Below are positions 1 through 9,004 of a stretch of DNA of 64,000 nucleotides, piece after piece (position 1 is the first letter of the stretch; every line of letters starts with the position of its first letter). The notes beneath the pieces were generated by a model. The model was not told the DNA's origin. It was given only the letters and a program-made list of their open reading frames with translations, and did not search any database. Origin of the DNA: an uncultured Thiotrichaceae bacterium (GTDB lineage: Bacteria; Pseudomonadota; Gammaproteobacteria; Thiotrichales; Thiotrichaceae); assembly GCA_937925855.1 (NCBI GenBank), contig CALAMO010000006.1, positions 114,026 through 178,025 of the forward strand. Direction: 5' to 3'. A program made the position numbers and the translations under genes.

Positions 1-1268
1 CGCCGGATATGGCGCTGCCACGCATGAACAACTGGAGCTTCTGGATCCTGCCCTTTGCCAGTGCGATGTTACTGGCAACACTGTTTGTTGATGGGGGCGC
101 GCCTGCGGGTGGTTGGACAATGTATCCACCGCTGGTACTCCAGACCGGTGCCGCTTTCCCGATGTTGATTTTCGCAGTGCATCTGCTGGGTATCTCATCC
201 ATCATGGGTTCGATAAACATTATCGCCACCATTATGAATATGCGCGCACCTGGCATGACTTACATGAAAATGCCGCTGTTCGTCTGGACCTGGTTTATTA
301 CAGCTTACCTGCTGATCGCCACCATGCCGGTACTGGCTGGCGCTGTGACTATGCTGCTGACCGATAAATACTTCGCTACTAGCTTCTTCAGCGCAGCTGG
401 CGGGGGTGATCCTGTGATGTTCCAGCATATATTCTGGTTTTTTGGCCATCCTGAGGTCTATATCCTGATCCTACCTGCGTTTGGCATTGTATCGCAGATT
501 ATCCCAACCTTTGCCCGCAAGCCTTTGTTCGGCTACAGCTCAATGGTTTACGCAACCGCATCCATTGCCTTCCTGTCGTTCATCGTGTGGGCACACCATA
601 TGTTCACCGTCGGTCTGCCGGTAGAGGCTGAGCTGTTCTTCATGTTCGCGACTATGTTGATTGCGGTGCCGACCGGGGTGAAGGTCTTTAACTGGGTCTC
701 TACCATGTGGCAGGGCGCAATGACTTTTGAAACACCGATGCTGTTTGCAATTGGCTTTGTGATTATGTTCACCATCGGCGGCTTTTCTGGCTTGATGCTG
801 GCACTGACACCCGTTGACTTCCAGTACCACGACACCTATTTTGTGGTCGCTCACTTCCACTACGTCTTGGTTCCTGGTGCTATTTTCTCCGTCATGGCCG
901 CAGCCTATTACTGGATACCCAAGTGGACCGGCAATATGTACGATGAAAAGCTGGGACGCTTCCATTTCTGGATGTCGACCATATTCGTTAATATTTTGTT
1001 CTTCCCACAGCACTTTGTCGGTCTGGCGGGTATGCCGCGACGCATCCCAGACTATGCCGTACAGTTTGCAGACTTTAATGCCATCTCTACCATCGGCGCA
1101 TTCGGCTTCGGCCTCAGCCAACTGCTTTTTGCCTACATCATGATTAAAACTGCGATTGGTGGAAAAAAAGCCACGAGTGAGGTATGGGAAGGCGCAGAAG
1201 GACTGGAGTGGACGCTCAGCTCACCACCGCCTTACCACTCGTTCTCGACGCAGCCGATTATCAAGTAA
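1..1268 (+). CDS. ctaD: Cytochrome c oxidase subunit I, C-terminal part (5' end outside window)
   Basis: Translation contains [57 protein letters not shown] and [18 protein letters not shown]; frame is open to the left edge, so the ATG at 9 is internal. Confidence 0.97.
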   Translation, partial: PDMALPRMNNWSFWILPFASAMLLATLFVDGGAPAGGWTMYPPLVLQTGAAFPMLIFAVHLLGISSIMGSINIIATIMNMRAPGMTYMKMPLFVWTWFITAYLLIATMPVLAGAVTMLLTDKYFATSFFSAAGGGDPVMFQHIFWFFGHPEVYILILPAFGIVSQIIPTFARKPLFGYSSMVYATASIAFLSFIVWAHHMFTVGLPVEAELFFMFATMLIAVPTGVKVFNWVSTMWQGAMTFETPMLFAIGFVIMFTIGGFSGLMLALTPVDFQYHDTYFVVAHFHYVLVPGAIFSVMAAAYYWIPKWTGNMYDEKLGRFHFWMSTIFVNILFFPQHFVGLAGMPRRIPDYAVQFADFNAISTIGAFGFGLSQLLFAYIMIKTAIGGKKATSEVWEGAEGLEWTLSSPPPYHSFSTQPIIK

Positions 1269-1355
1269 TCGTGCAATAACTCAGAACAAGCTAACGCAAT
1301 GCGACAACTCAACAGGGGCGGGACATATCATCCCGCCCCTGTTCGTAAGGTTTAT

Positions 1356-1475
1356 ATGAAAAACGAAATCACCAAACGCAGCATCCGCAGAACAGTCATC
1401 ACGCTGGTATTGCTGATCATAGTGATACTGGTCATGTTTGTTTATTCGGTTAGCATGCAAGGATCAGGAGCTTAA
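1356..1475 (+). CDS. Small single-TM protein (39 aa), cytochrome oxidase small assembly protein-like
   Basis: ORF MKNEITKRSIRRTVITLVLLIIVILVMFVYSVSMQGSGA*, too short for the ORF track, ends 2 bp before the GTG start of ctaG; position between ctaD and ctaG is typical for this small protein. Confidence 0.75.
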   Translation: MKNEITKRSIRRTVITLVLLIIVILVMFVYSVSMQGSGA

Positions 1476-1477
1476 CT

Positions 1478-2023
1478 GTGGAAGATAAAGCCGCAGCAGG
1501 TAAGCGTTCAATGCGCGCCCTGTTGACCAAACTGTTTGTATTTCCAGTACTGATGTTCGGTTTTGGTTATCTGATGGTACCGCTATACGATATATTCTGT
1601 GATTTAACCGGCCTTAATGGTAAGACTGGCGCGATTTCGAGCGCTCAGGCCAGTCAGATGCAGGTCGATACCAGCCGTCAAATCAAGATCGAATTTACTT
1701 CCAGCATCAATCAGCAAGGCAACTGGGAGTTTCGCCCGGCTGAGCCGACCATGTTGGTTCACCCCGGCAAGCCCTATACTACCGAGTTCATCGCGGTGAA
1801 TAAGCGCAATGAAGCCGTGATTAGCCAATCCGTACCCAGCGTCACACCCAATAAAGCCGCCGCTCACTTTGATAAAACGGAATGTTTTTGCTTCACCGAG
1901 CAGAAATTTGATGCACTGGAAGAACGTAAGATGCCGGTCACTTTTGTGGTAGGCACCGCCGTGCCGAAAGACGTAGATCGCATTACGCTGTCTTATACGT
2001 TATTTACTAAAGAGCCGGGCTAG
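1478..2023 (+). CDS. ctaG: Cytochrome c oxidase assembly protein CtaG/Cox11 (GTG start)
   Basis: GYLMVPLYDIFCDLTGLNGKT and KTECFCFTEQ copper-binding CFCF motif. Confidence 0.95.
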   Translation: MEDKAAAGKRSMRALLTKLFVFPVLMFGFGYLMVPLYDIFCDLTGLNGKTGAISSAQASQMQVDTSRQIKIEFTSSINQQGNWEFRPAEPTMLVHPGKPYTTEFIAVNKRNEAVISQSVPSVTPNKAAAHFDKTECFCFTEQKFDALEERKMPVTFVVGTAVPKDVDRITLSYTLFTKEPG

Positions 2024-2180
2024 TGCAAAGCTAAACGGCACCTTACCAGCCCGCTAGCCCAGCAAATTATTGTGGCGATGACCGCAGAATCTAATGTTTA
2101 AGCAAGCAAACTTTAGATATAATCCACAAAAATTGGGGTTTTAATCGCCCACACGAGATTCAGTTTTAAACGAGGCAACT

Positions 2181-3047
2181 ATGGCAACCAGCACAGATAA
2201 ACAACATTACTTCGTACCTGATACGACCATTTGGCCGTTTCTGGCGTCTGTCGGGCTCACCACCCTGTTGATGGGCTTTATCAACATCCTGAATGATGGG
2301 GGCGGTAAGTTCCTCATGCTCGCAGGAGCAGTGGTTCTCTTTTTCACTTTCTGGCGTTGGTTTGGCGAGGTTATCCACGAAAGTGAAGGTCGGATCTACA
2401 GCAGCTGGGAAGATAAATCATTCCGACTTGGCATGAGCTGGTTTATTTTTTCCGAGGTAATGTTTTTTGCCGCCTTTTTCGGCGCGCTGTGGTATGCCAG
2501 AGTGCTTTCGGTGCCTTGGCTTGGCGGTGCAGGTGAAGAATTTGAAACGCATAAGTGGCTGTGGAATTCTTATCAGGCGGTTTGGCCGACTAATGGCCCG
2601 GCTAATGTCGGCGGCGAATTTAACGTCATTGGTGCCTGGGGCCTACCGTTGGTTAACACGCTGCTGCTGCTTGCCTCAGGTGTTACCGTGACCTGGGCAC
2701 ACCACGCGCTGAAGCACAATAACCGTAAACACCTGATTTGGGGTCTTGCCGCAACGGTTGCACTCGGCTTCATATTCCTATTCTGTCAGGCGCTTGAATA
2801 TTCACACGCCTATCATGGCAACCTGACGTTAGGCTCCGGCATTTATGGCTCAACTTTCTTTATGCTCACAGGCTTTCACGGCATGCATGTGACTTTGGGC
2901 GCGATTATCCTGCTCATCGTTTTAATTCGCAGCATACGCGGCCACTTTACTCCTAAAAACCACTTTGCTTTCGAGGCAGCAGCCTGGTATTGGCACTTTG
3001 TTGATGTAGTTTGGTTAGGCTTGTTTATTTTCGTATATATTTTATAA
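2181..3047 (+). CDS. ctaE: Cytochrome c oxidase subunit III
   Basis: TFWRWFGEVIHESEG, GFHGMHVTLGAI, AAWYWHFVDVVWLGLFIFVYIL. Confidence 0.96.
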   Translation: MATSTDKQHYFVPDTTIWPFLASVGLTTLLMGFINILNDGGGKFLMLAGAVVLFFTFWRWFGEVIHESEGRIYSSWEDKSFRLGMSWFIFSEVMFFAAFFGALWYARVLSVPWLGGAGEEFETHKWLWNSYQAVWPTNGPANVGGEFNVIGAWGLPLVNTLLLLASGVTVTWAHHALKHNNRKHLIWGLAATVALGFIFLFCQALEYSHAYHGNLTLGSGIYGSTFFMLTGFHGMHVTLGAIILLIVLIRSIRGHFTPKNHFAFEAAAWYWHFVDVVWLGLFIFVYIL

Positions 3048-3090
3048 AGCACTGATCAAAAAAGCTTATAAGCATGTAATCAAAATTAAG

Positions 3091-3118
3091 ATGCGCTGCT
3101 AGTCAGCGCATTTTTTTT
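3091..3118 (+). terminator. Rho-independent terminator after ctaE
   Basis: TGCGCTG-ctagt-CAGCGCA followed by TTTTTTTT. Confidence 0.85.
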
Positions 3119-3146
3119 GACGCAGGAACCTAGCGTGCTATTTGCT

Positions 3147-3359
3147 CTAGAACGGGGGATTATTCAACTTGACGAACCCTGCCAAATGTCCAATCGCAAT
3201 CAGCATAAACAAGAAAAGCGATAATCCGATACGCACAGCTAAGGTTTTAACAACCGTAGTAGAATCATTAGTCGTTTTATTAAGATGATACAGCGCCGTA
3301 AATAAGGAAATCACGATGAAAATCAGTAAAATGACAACGACGAGTTTGAATAGCAGCAT
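3147..3359 (-). CDS. Twin-TM DUF2909-like protein
   Basis: 70 aa, two hydrophobic segments, located between ctaE and SURF1 as in many proteobacterial cox clusters. Confidence 0.75.
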   Translation of the reverse strand: MLLFKLVVVILLIFIVISLFTALYHLNKTTNDSTTVVKTLAVRIGLSLFLFMLIAIGHLAGFVKLNNPPF

Positions 3360-3377
3360 CAGTGGAATTTTCCTTTA

Positions 3378-4079
3378 ATGACGGTAAAAACCGGCCTATT
3401 AATACTTGCCTATAGCCTGGGTCTAGCCTTATTGCTCACCCTAGGCAGCTGGCAGATTGCGCGCGGCCTGGACAAGGCAACGGTGCTAGCCGCGACTGAG
3501 ACGGGCAGCCAACAGTTACAACAAATCACAGCCTTGCCAAAAAATCCTGAACGCTTTAACTATCAGAGCGCACTGTTAGAGGGCAGCTGGGATCAAAAAC
3601 GTATCATACTGCTGGCTAATCGTATTTACCAAAGCCAACTCGGTTATGAAGTGATTGTGCCCTTCCGGCTGCGTGATGATACGCTAATTTTAGTCAATCG
3701 CGGTTGGATTAAACAGGGTAAGGAAAATGAAATTCCTGCCATCCAAACGACGCAGGCAGCCACTGGCACGCTGTACATGGCGAAGAAAGGTTTTACTCTT
3801 GGGCAGGCGATACAGACGGAAGTGATCGCGAGTCCGAGATGGCCTAAAATTAGCCTTTACATGGACAGTGAGCAGTTCGAAAAGGCGCTGAAACAGCCGG
3901 TGTCACCGCTGGTTCTAGTATTAGATGGTGACAATGCGAATAGCCTAATCCGCCTCTGGAAACCTGTTGTCATCCAGCCAGAACGTCACTATGCTTACGC
4001 GCTGCAATGGTTTGGCCTGGCGGGTGCTTTTGTAGTCTTTGGTATTATCTGGTTTCGCCGACTTAAGCGGAATCCATGA
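3378..4079 (+). CDS. SURF1 family cytochrome oxidase biogenesis protein
   Basis: N- and C-terminal TM helices, LGSWQIARGLDKA, ILVNRGWI, HYAYALQWFGLAGAFVVFGIIW. Confidence 0.9.
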   Translation: MTVKTGLLILAYSLGLALLLTLGSWQIARGLDKATVLAATETGSQQLQQITALPKNPERFNYQSALLEGSWDQKRIILLANRIYQSQLGYEVIVPFRLRDDTLILVNRGWIKQGKENEIPAIQTTQAATGTLYMAKKGFTLGQAIQTEVIASPRWPKISLYMDSEQFEKALKQPVSPLVLVLDGDNANSLIRLWKPVVIQPERHYAYALQWFGLAGAFVVFGIIWFRRLKRNP

Positions 4080-4120
4080 ACCAACCCCTTAACAACGGTT
4101 AGAAAAACGGATAGAAATTT

Positions 4121-4720
4121 GTGAGTACACTTAATCCTAATAAAAGAAGATTATTAATTGTCTTCGCGTTATTCCTCATCCCATTGGCGGCTGCTGCTAC
4201 TTGGTACTTGCTGTTGCCTGCAGGCTATAAACCTGGCAGCACAACCAATAACGGCAACTTGATCCAACCGATTTATCCGGTACAAGCTTTCGAGCAGACG
4301 ACTAAGGACGGCACACGCTTCGGCGGCAAAGATTTAGAGAAAAAATGGACGCTGGTTCATCTGATCGATGGCCAATGCGCCGAGGCTTGCAGTAAGTGGC
4401 TTTATCATACGCGCCAAATTCGTATCGCGCTGGCAGAAGATATGGAGCGAGTCAATCGCTTAGCCATCGTGGATTCTGCCCAAATCGCCGCTGAAAATAG
4501 CAAAATGTGGGCTTCTCACCCAGACATGCAGGTCATCATTAGCGCCGCAGGCGGATTGGGCACGCAAATCAGCTCAACAGTCGAACAAGCTTATCCTCGC
4601 AACTCGGTCTTTCTGATTGACCCACTGGGTAACTTGATGATGCACTTCCCGCCTGATCTGGAACCCAAGAAGTTGATGAAGGATTTGGAGAAACTACTCA
4701 GGCTTTCCCGCATTGGCTGA
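4121..4720 (+). CDS. SCO-like membrane-anchored thioredoxin-fold protein
   Basis: N-terminal TM, WTLVHLIDGQCAEACSKWLYHTRQ (CxxxC), FLIDPLGNLMMHFP; follows SURF1. Confidence 0.8.
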   Translation: MSTLNPNKRRLLIVFALFLIPLAAAATWYLLLPAGYKPGSTTNNGNLIQPIYPVQAFEQTTKDGTRFGGKDLEKKWTLVHLIDGQCAEACSKWLYHTRQIRIALAEDMERVNRLAIVDSAQIAAENSKMWASHPDMQVIISAAGGLGTQISSTVEQAYPRNSVFLIDPLGNLMMHFPPDLEPKKLMKDLEKLLRLSRIG

Positions 4721-4745
4721 ACGGCTGAACATCTCCTTCACAAAG

Positions 4746-4779
4746 CCCCCATCGTAATCCCCCAGGATTACGATGGGGG
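4746..4779. terminator. Perfect 15-bp-stem hairpin between convergent genes, likely bidirectional terminator
   Basis: CCCCCATCGTAATCC-CCCA-GGATTACGATGGGGG; no T tract on either strand. Confidence 0.6.
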
Positions 4780-4790
4780 AGCATGCTTAA

Positions 4791-5381
4791 TCAGCCCGTG
4801 CCAAAAAGCTTGGCAAAGATAATCGAAGGCTTGCCGTTAAAATCATAAAGCTGTAGCGTTGCCCCGACCTGCTCAACGCTGCCAGCACGACGTAACACCC
4901 GCAAGTAATTACCCTCCCAGTTGCCGACGTTGATAGTAGGCGCGCCGGGTGCGGGCCTTAACACTTCGCAGCCACGGCGGGTTTGTTGAATATTAACCAC
5001 TTTAAAACCACGATTACCGACCTGCTTAAAACTGGCGTTATAGGTATTACAGCCTCCTAAACCCGCCATCGCCGTCTCTCCTACTTTCATAGAAATTTCC
5101 AGCGCGCTAGGGCAGCGATTACCGTAAATGGAGTACAAACGCCAGCGACTACCCAGCAGCGATGGCCCACCGCTATTTAAAGGGCAGGGGCCAGAATGGG
5201 GCACAGGCAGCGGCGTGATTGTATCCGGGTCATCGCCAGGCACCGGCGGTAGCGGTGCCAACTCGGTATCAACGTCAGTCTCAGCCATCAAGCGAGTGCC
5301 CCACAGCGCCAGGGGCAGTAACAGTAACCCCCGCCGCGACAAAGACACGTTATTAGCGCGCGCTTCTTCAGATGTTTTCAT
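4791..5381 (-). CDS. META-domain protein with N-terminal twin-arginine-like signal
   Basis: SRRGLLLLPLALWG signal; META-like GSRWRLYSI...AGLGGCNTYNASFK...QTRRGCE. Confidence 0.7.
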   Translation of the reverse strand: MKTSEEARANNVSLSRRGLLLLPLALWGTRLMAETDVDTELAPLPPVPGDDPDTITPLPVPHSGPCPLNSGGPSLLGSRWRLYSIYGNRCPSALEISMKVGETAMAGLGGCNTYNASFKQVGNRGFKVVNIQQTRRGCEVLRPAPGAPTINVGNWEGNYLRVLRRAGSVEQVGATLQLYDFNGKPSIIFAKLFGTG

Positions 5382-5522
5382 AGTTCCCTCTCCTTAACTA
5401 GGAATAATTTGAGTTCTGTAAAATTGTAGGGTTTTAACAACATCATGATTATAGAATACGCACCTGAAACTTGCTGTGCAGAATACACAGGAGTCTTTCG
5501 AAAACGCCAATGGTAAAAGCAC

Positions 5523-6104
5523 TTAAGCTGGTGCAGGCAGGTTGTTCTGAAACACCGCCATCAAGCGCTCCCAGGCAAAAAATGGCCCTGGGTCTGTCTT
5601 GCGACCAGGTGCAATATTTGAGTGGCCTGTGATCAAATCTGGTGTTAACTTGGGATAGTGCAGGCACAGCACCTTAATCAGATCAATGAGTCTCAGGTAC
5701 TGTTGTTCCGTAAACGCCACATAGTCACTCCCCTCCAGCTCAATCCCAATCGAAAAATCATTGCAACGTTTCCGCCTTTGGAACTGTGAAACCCCTGCAT
5801 GAAAGGCCCGCTGCTGAAACGGCACATATTGCACAATTTCACCACAGCGACGAATTAGGATATGGCTTGCAACCCGCAGATGATTTATTTCAGCAAAAAA
5901 TTCATCTTCCTGCGGATCAAGGCAATTAGTGAATAGCTGATCAATAGCTTCGCCCCCAAATTCTCCTGGCGGCAAACTGATGTTATGGATAACAATCAAA
6001 GAGGGTTCGCAGCTTGCTGGCCGGTCATCACAGTTGGGGGATGGACACCGCCGTACGCCCGCCAGCCAGCCATTTTCTATACCCGATAATACAATATTCT
6101 TCAT
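5523..6104 (-). CDS. ampD: 1,6-anhydro-N-acetylmuramyl-L-alanine amidase
   Basis: RRCPSPNCDDRP, LIVIHNISLPPGEFGG, ASHILIRRCGEIVQYVPF, FSIGIELEGSDY, ITGHSNIAPGRKTDPGPFFAWERL. Confidence 0.95.
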   Translation of the reverse strand: MKNIVLSGIENGWLAGVRRCPSPNCDDRPASCEPSLIVIHNISLPPGEFGGEAIDQLFTNCLDPQEDEFFAEINHLRVASHILIRRCGEIVQYVPFQQRAFHAGVSQFQRRKRCNDFSIGIELEGSDYVAFTEQQYLRLIDLIKVLCLHYPKLTPDLITGHSNIAPGRKTDPGPFFAWERLMAVFQNNLPAPA

Positions 6105-6350
6105 TACGTCTACGCTTGATATACTGCTGAGTTAAGTTACATTGCGCACTTAATGGGATAACCTTATGATCAAAATATCATTAATTTATTTTATGCCTAA
6201 TAAATAATATCAATTAATGAGCATATGGACTTTCTCTCTAATATTAATTCTTTATTAAGAAACTTAAATCTATAATCTATTTTATCAAACAACGACCACA
6301 AACTTATTGATAGTTGTAAAAACACAATTTCAACAGGGGAAAATTCAACC

Positions 6351-6647
6351 ATGCAGGTTAATCATATTAACCGTTTGAGCAAGTATTTGCTCGCAACATT
6401 ACTGCTATTTGGGGCTGGCATACAGACTTCACAAGCCAACCGGTTCACGCCTTATAAAGTCGACATGGTTAGAACAGATCCACAAAAACCCATCAGGAAA
6501 TCTACCATCCTATCAAATATCAGAAAAAAATTTCCAGGTAGAATTCTGTGGATAAGAGAAGACGGCTCACGCGGTCCTGACTGCCACGTTGTTAAGTCCA
6601 TGGGGTACGATGGTGAGCTTAGAATAATAGAAGTCGCCTGCGAATGA
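6351..6647 (+). CDS. Small secreted PepSY-like protein
   Basis: N-terminal signal peptide; short C-terminal domain; upstream of a PhoP/PhoQ-type pair. Confidence 0.55.
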   Translation: MQVNHINRLSKYLLATLLLFGAGIQTSQANRFTPYKVDMVRTDPQKPIRKSTILSNIRKKFPGRILWIREDGSRGPDCHVVKSMGYDGELRIIEVACE

Positions 6648-6854
6648 TTCAAATTTCCACTTTATCTGAACCACCTATTAATACCTTTGATAAATTTGAG
6701 TTTGTGTGTGCACAAACACTACATTGATAGTTTTTTATTCTTTTTCTTAGGTGTATGATCATACATAGATAGGTAGTTGCAATGAGGTGGCTTGTCCCAC
6801 GAAAGCTTACTGCAATCACAAATTTGATAAACACTACTCAAAGTAAAATAAAAT

Positions 6855-7550
6855 ATGCGCGTACTTATCGTTGAAGACAAAGCACCCATTCGGGAACAGC
6901 TGGCTAGTGATCTGAAGAAAAGCGGATTCACGGTCGATGTGGCCGGAGATGGGGCACAGGGGCTGTACATTGCCACTGAATATCCTATCGACATCGCAGT
7001 CATCGATCTTGGCCTGCCCCATGTCACTGGATTGGAAATCATTCGCAATGTCAGAGCAAAAGGGCTGGAATACCCTATTGTTACCTTAACTGTACGAGAC
7101 CGCTGGGAAACCAAGGTCGAAGTACTTGAAGCTGGCGCCGATGATTATCTGGTAAAACCCGTACATGCGGAAGAACTGGCAGCACGTCTGCGGGCACTGT
7201 TACGCCGCACTCAAGGCTGGACTCAGGCAGAACTCAATTGCCCGCCCATTCGCCTAAATTTATCAGAGCAACGGGTCTATGTGAATGAGGAAGAAATCAC
7301 TCTCACCGCTTACGAATATCGTGTCTTAGAACACCTGATGCTGCATGCCGGACAGGTTATTTCTAAAACGCATCTAACCGATAGCTTATATGAGGAAGAT
7401 GCAGATCGTGACAGTAATGTTATCGAGGTTTTTATTAGACGACTCCGTCAGAAACTGGATAAAGAAGAAACCCTGAAACCCATTGAAACCCTGCGTGGTC
7501 GGGGCTACCGCTTTACCCTCACCTGCCATAGAACTAACAATCAGGAATGA
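6855..7550 (+). CDS. OmpR-family response regulator, PhoP-like
   Basis: MRVLIVEDKAPIREQLASDLKKSGF, VIDLGLPHVTGLEII, GADDYLVKPVHAEEL, winged-helix C-terminus VIEVFIRRLRQKLD. Confidence 0.93.
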   Translation: MRVLIVEDKAPIREQLASDLKKSGFTVDVAGDGAQGLYIATEYPIDIAVIDLGLPHVTGLEIIRNVRAKGLEYPIVTLTVRDRWETKVEVLEAGADDYLVKPVHAEELAARLRALLRRTQGWTQAELNCPPIRLNLSEQRVYVNEEEITLTAYEYRVLEHLMLHAGQVISKTHLTDSLYEEDADRDSNVIEVFIRRLRQKLDKEETLKPIETLRGRGYRFTLTCHRTNNQE

Positions 7551-8998
7551 TGGGGTCACTTCGTAGCCGTCAGCTGGTCAGCGGCTTTACGATCATTGTT
7601 GTTGGCATCCTAGTGCTGGGTGCCTTACTCAGCCTCAGCATCTATCAGCGTAAAACTGACGCGATTAGCGAAGAATTGGAACGTACCGCACTGGATTTAC
7701 TCGGCTACATTGAGTATGACAAAGGCACGTTTTTAATTACAGAGCCCAATAAAATCGCAGCAGAAGCCTTCATCAATGAGCGCAAGCTGCGCCAGAACGG
7801 CAAGGAGCGCTTCGCTTATATCTGGGATATGAATCAACGGCGAGTTATATGGGATTCAATTGATAACGATTACGTCAATCAAAATGAAGTTGAGAACAAC
7901 TTCGTTATGTTTAATTTTCAAGCCATCCTACGCGAATCTGATACCCTAGGCCAAGGATTTAGCCCAGCAGAAGCCAAACGCAGGCCCTCAGTACCGCTGG
8001 AAGCCGGAGAAAAACCGGTACAGTACATGGTAGCCGCCCAAAAATTTGCCCTTAAAGTTGGCGAAGAAAAAAGAAATTATCTGTTTATCGTTGCCGCCTC
8101 GATGGCAGCGGTCGAGGAAGAAATTGATAATCTCATTATAGTTTTTGCCATTCTTTTCTTTGCTTCCGTTATCTTGATTCTTATCGCGCAGCTGGCTTCT
8201 AGCTTCTGGGTAGTAGCACCGATCCGCGAGTTTGAGGAAGAAGTGCGCGACATAGAGAACGGCGATAAAGAATCTATAGAAAACGAATATCCCGATGAAC
8301 TCTCACCTATAAAAAATACAATTAATGCGCTCATCGGACACGAAAAAGGTCAGAAACAGCGTTATAAAGACTCGCTGGACGACCTCGCCCACAGCCTCAA
8401 AACACCGCTTGCTGCGATTCAGTCACATCTGGAAGGCAATAGCTTCAGCGATATACCCAATAATCATCCGGGCTTAGTGGGTATCGCCAGCGAAATGGAA
8501 CACATGCAGGAAATTATTTCCCGGCAGCTGCGCAAAGCGATGGTGACGACAGACAACGCCATTATTATGTCGCAGCCCATACGCCCGATCCTCACTCGAT
8601 TGGCAGCAACCATGAGGAAAGTACATCGCGGCAAGGACTTTGAAGTGCGCATTAATGTCGATGACTTCTCAAAATGCCGTCTTGATACCGAAGATTTAAT
8701 GGAGCTGTTTGGTAACCTGCTCAACAACGCCTGTCGTTTTTGCGACAAACTGGTTGAAGTTTCAGCCTACCGTGATGATGATATGCTAGTCATTGATATT
8801 GATGATGATGGCATGGGTTTCCCAAGTGAAAACCCTTCCAAGCTGCTCAAACGCGGCATTCGCGAAGACAGCAAAACCGAAGGTCAGGGTATCGGCCTTG
8901 CCGTCAGTACTGAAATTGTCTCCGCTGTCAATGGGAAAATTGAGCTGCTGGTATCGCCCTATGTGGGTGCTAGAGTGCGCCTGCATTTACCCGTTTAA
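7547..8998 (+). CDS. Sensor histidine kinase, PhoQ-like
   Basis: Two TM segments; HisKA DDLAHSLKTPLAAIQSHLEG; HATPase LFGNLLNNACRF, IDDDGMGFP, GQGIGLAVSTEI; overlaps the regulator by 4 bp. Confidence 0.93.
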   Translation: MMGSLRSRQLVSGFTIIVVGILVLGALLSLSIYQRKTDAISEELERTALDLLGYIEYDKGTFLITEPNKIAAEAFINERKLRQNGKERFAYIWDMNQRRVIWDSIDNDYVNQNEVENNFVMFNFQAILRESDTLGQGFSPAEAKRRPSVPLEAGEKPVQYMVAAQKFALKVGEEKRNYLFIVAASMAAVEEEIDNLIIVFAILFFASVILILIAQLASSFWVVAPIREFEEEVRDIENGDKESIENEYPDELSPIKNTINALIGHEKGQKQRYKDSLDDLAHSLKTPLAAIQSHLEGNSFSDIPNNHPGLVGIASEMEHMQEIISRQLRKAMVTTDNAIIMSQPIRPILTRLAATMRKVHRGKDFEVRINVDDFSKCRLDTEDLMELFGNLLNNACRFCDKLVEVSAYRDDDMLVIDIDDDGMGFPSENPSKLLKRGIREDSKTEGQGIGLAVSTEIVSAVNGKIELLVSPYVGARVRLHLPV

Positions 8999-9004
8999 GC
9001 GATA

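Noticed and set aside
540-1121. Long ORFs opposite ctaD, pbpC, gltX, thrC, hom and other housekeeping genes
   Set aside because: Shadow ORFs on the opposite strand of well-recognised genes, with no domain-like features
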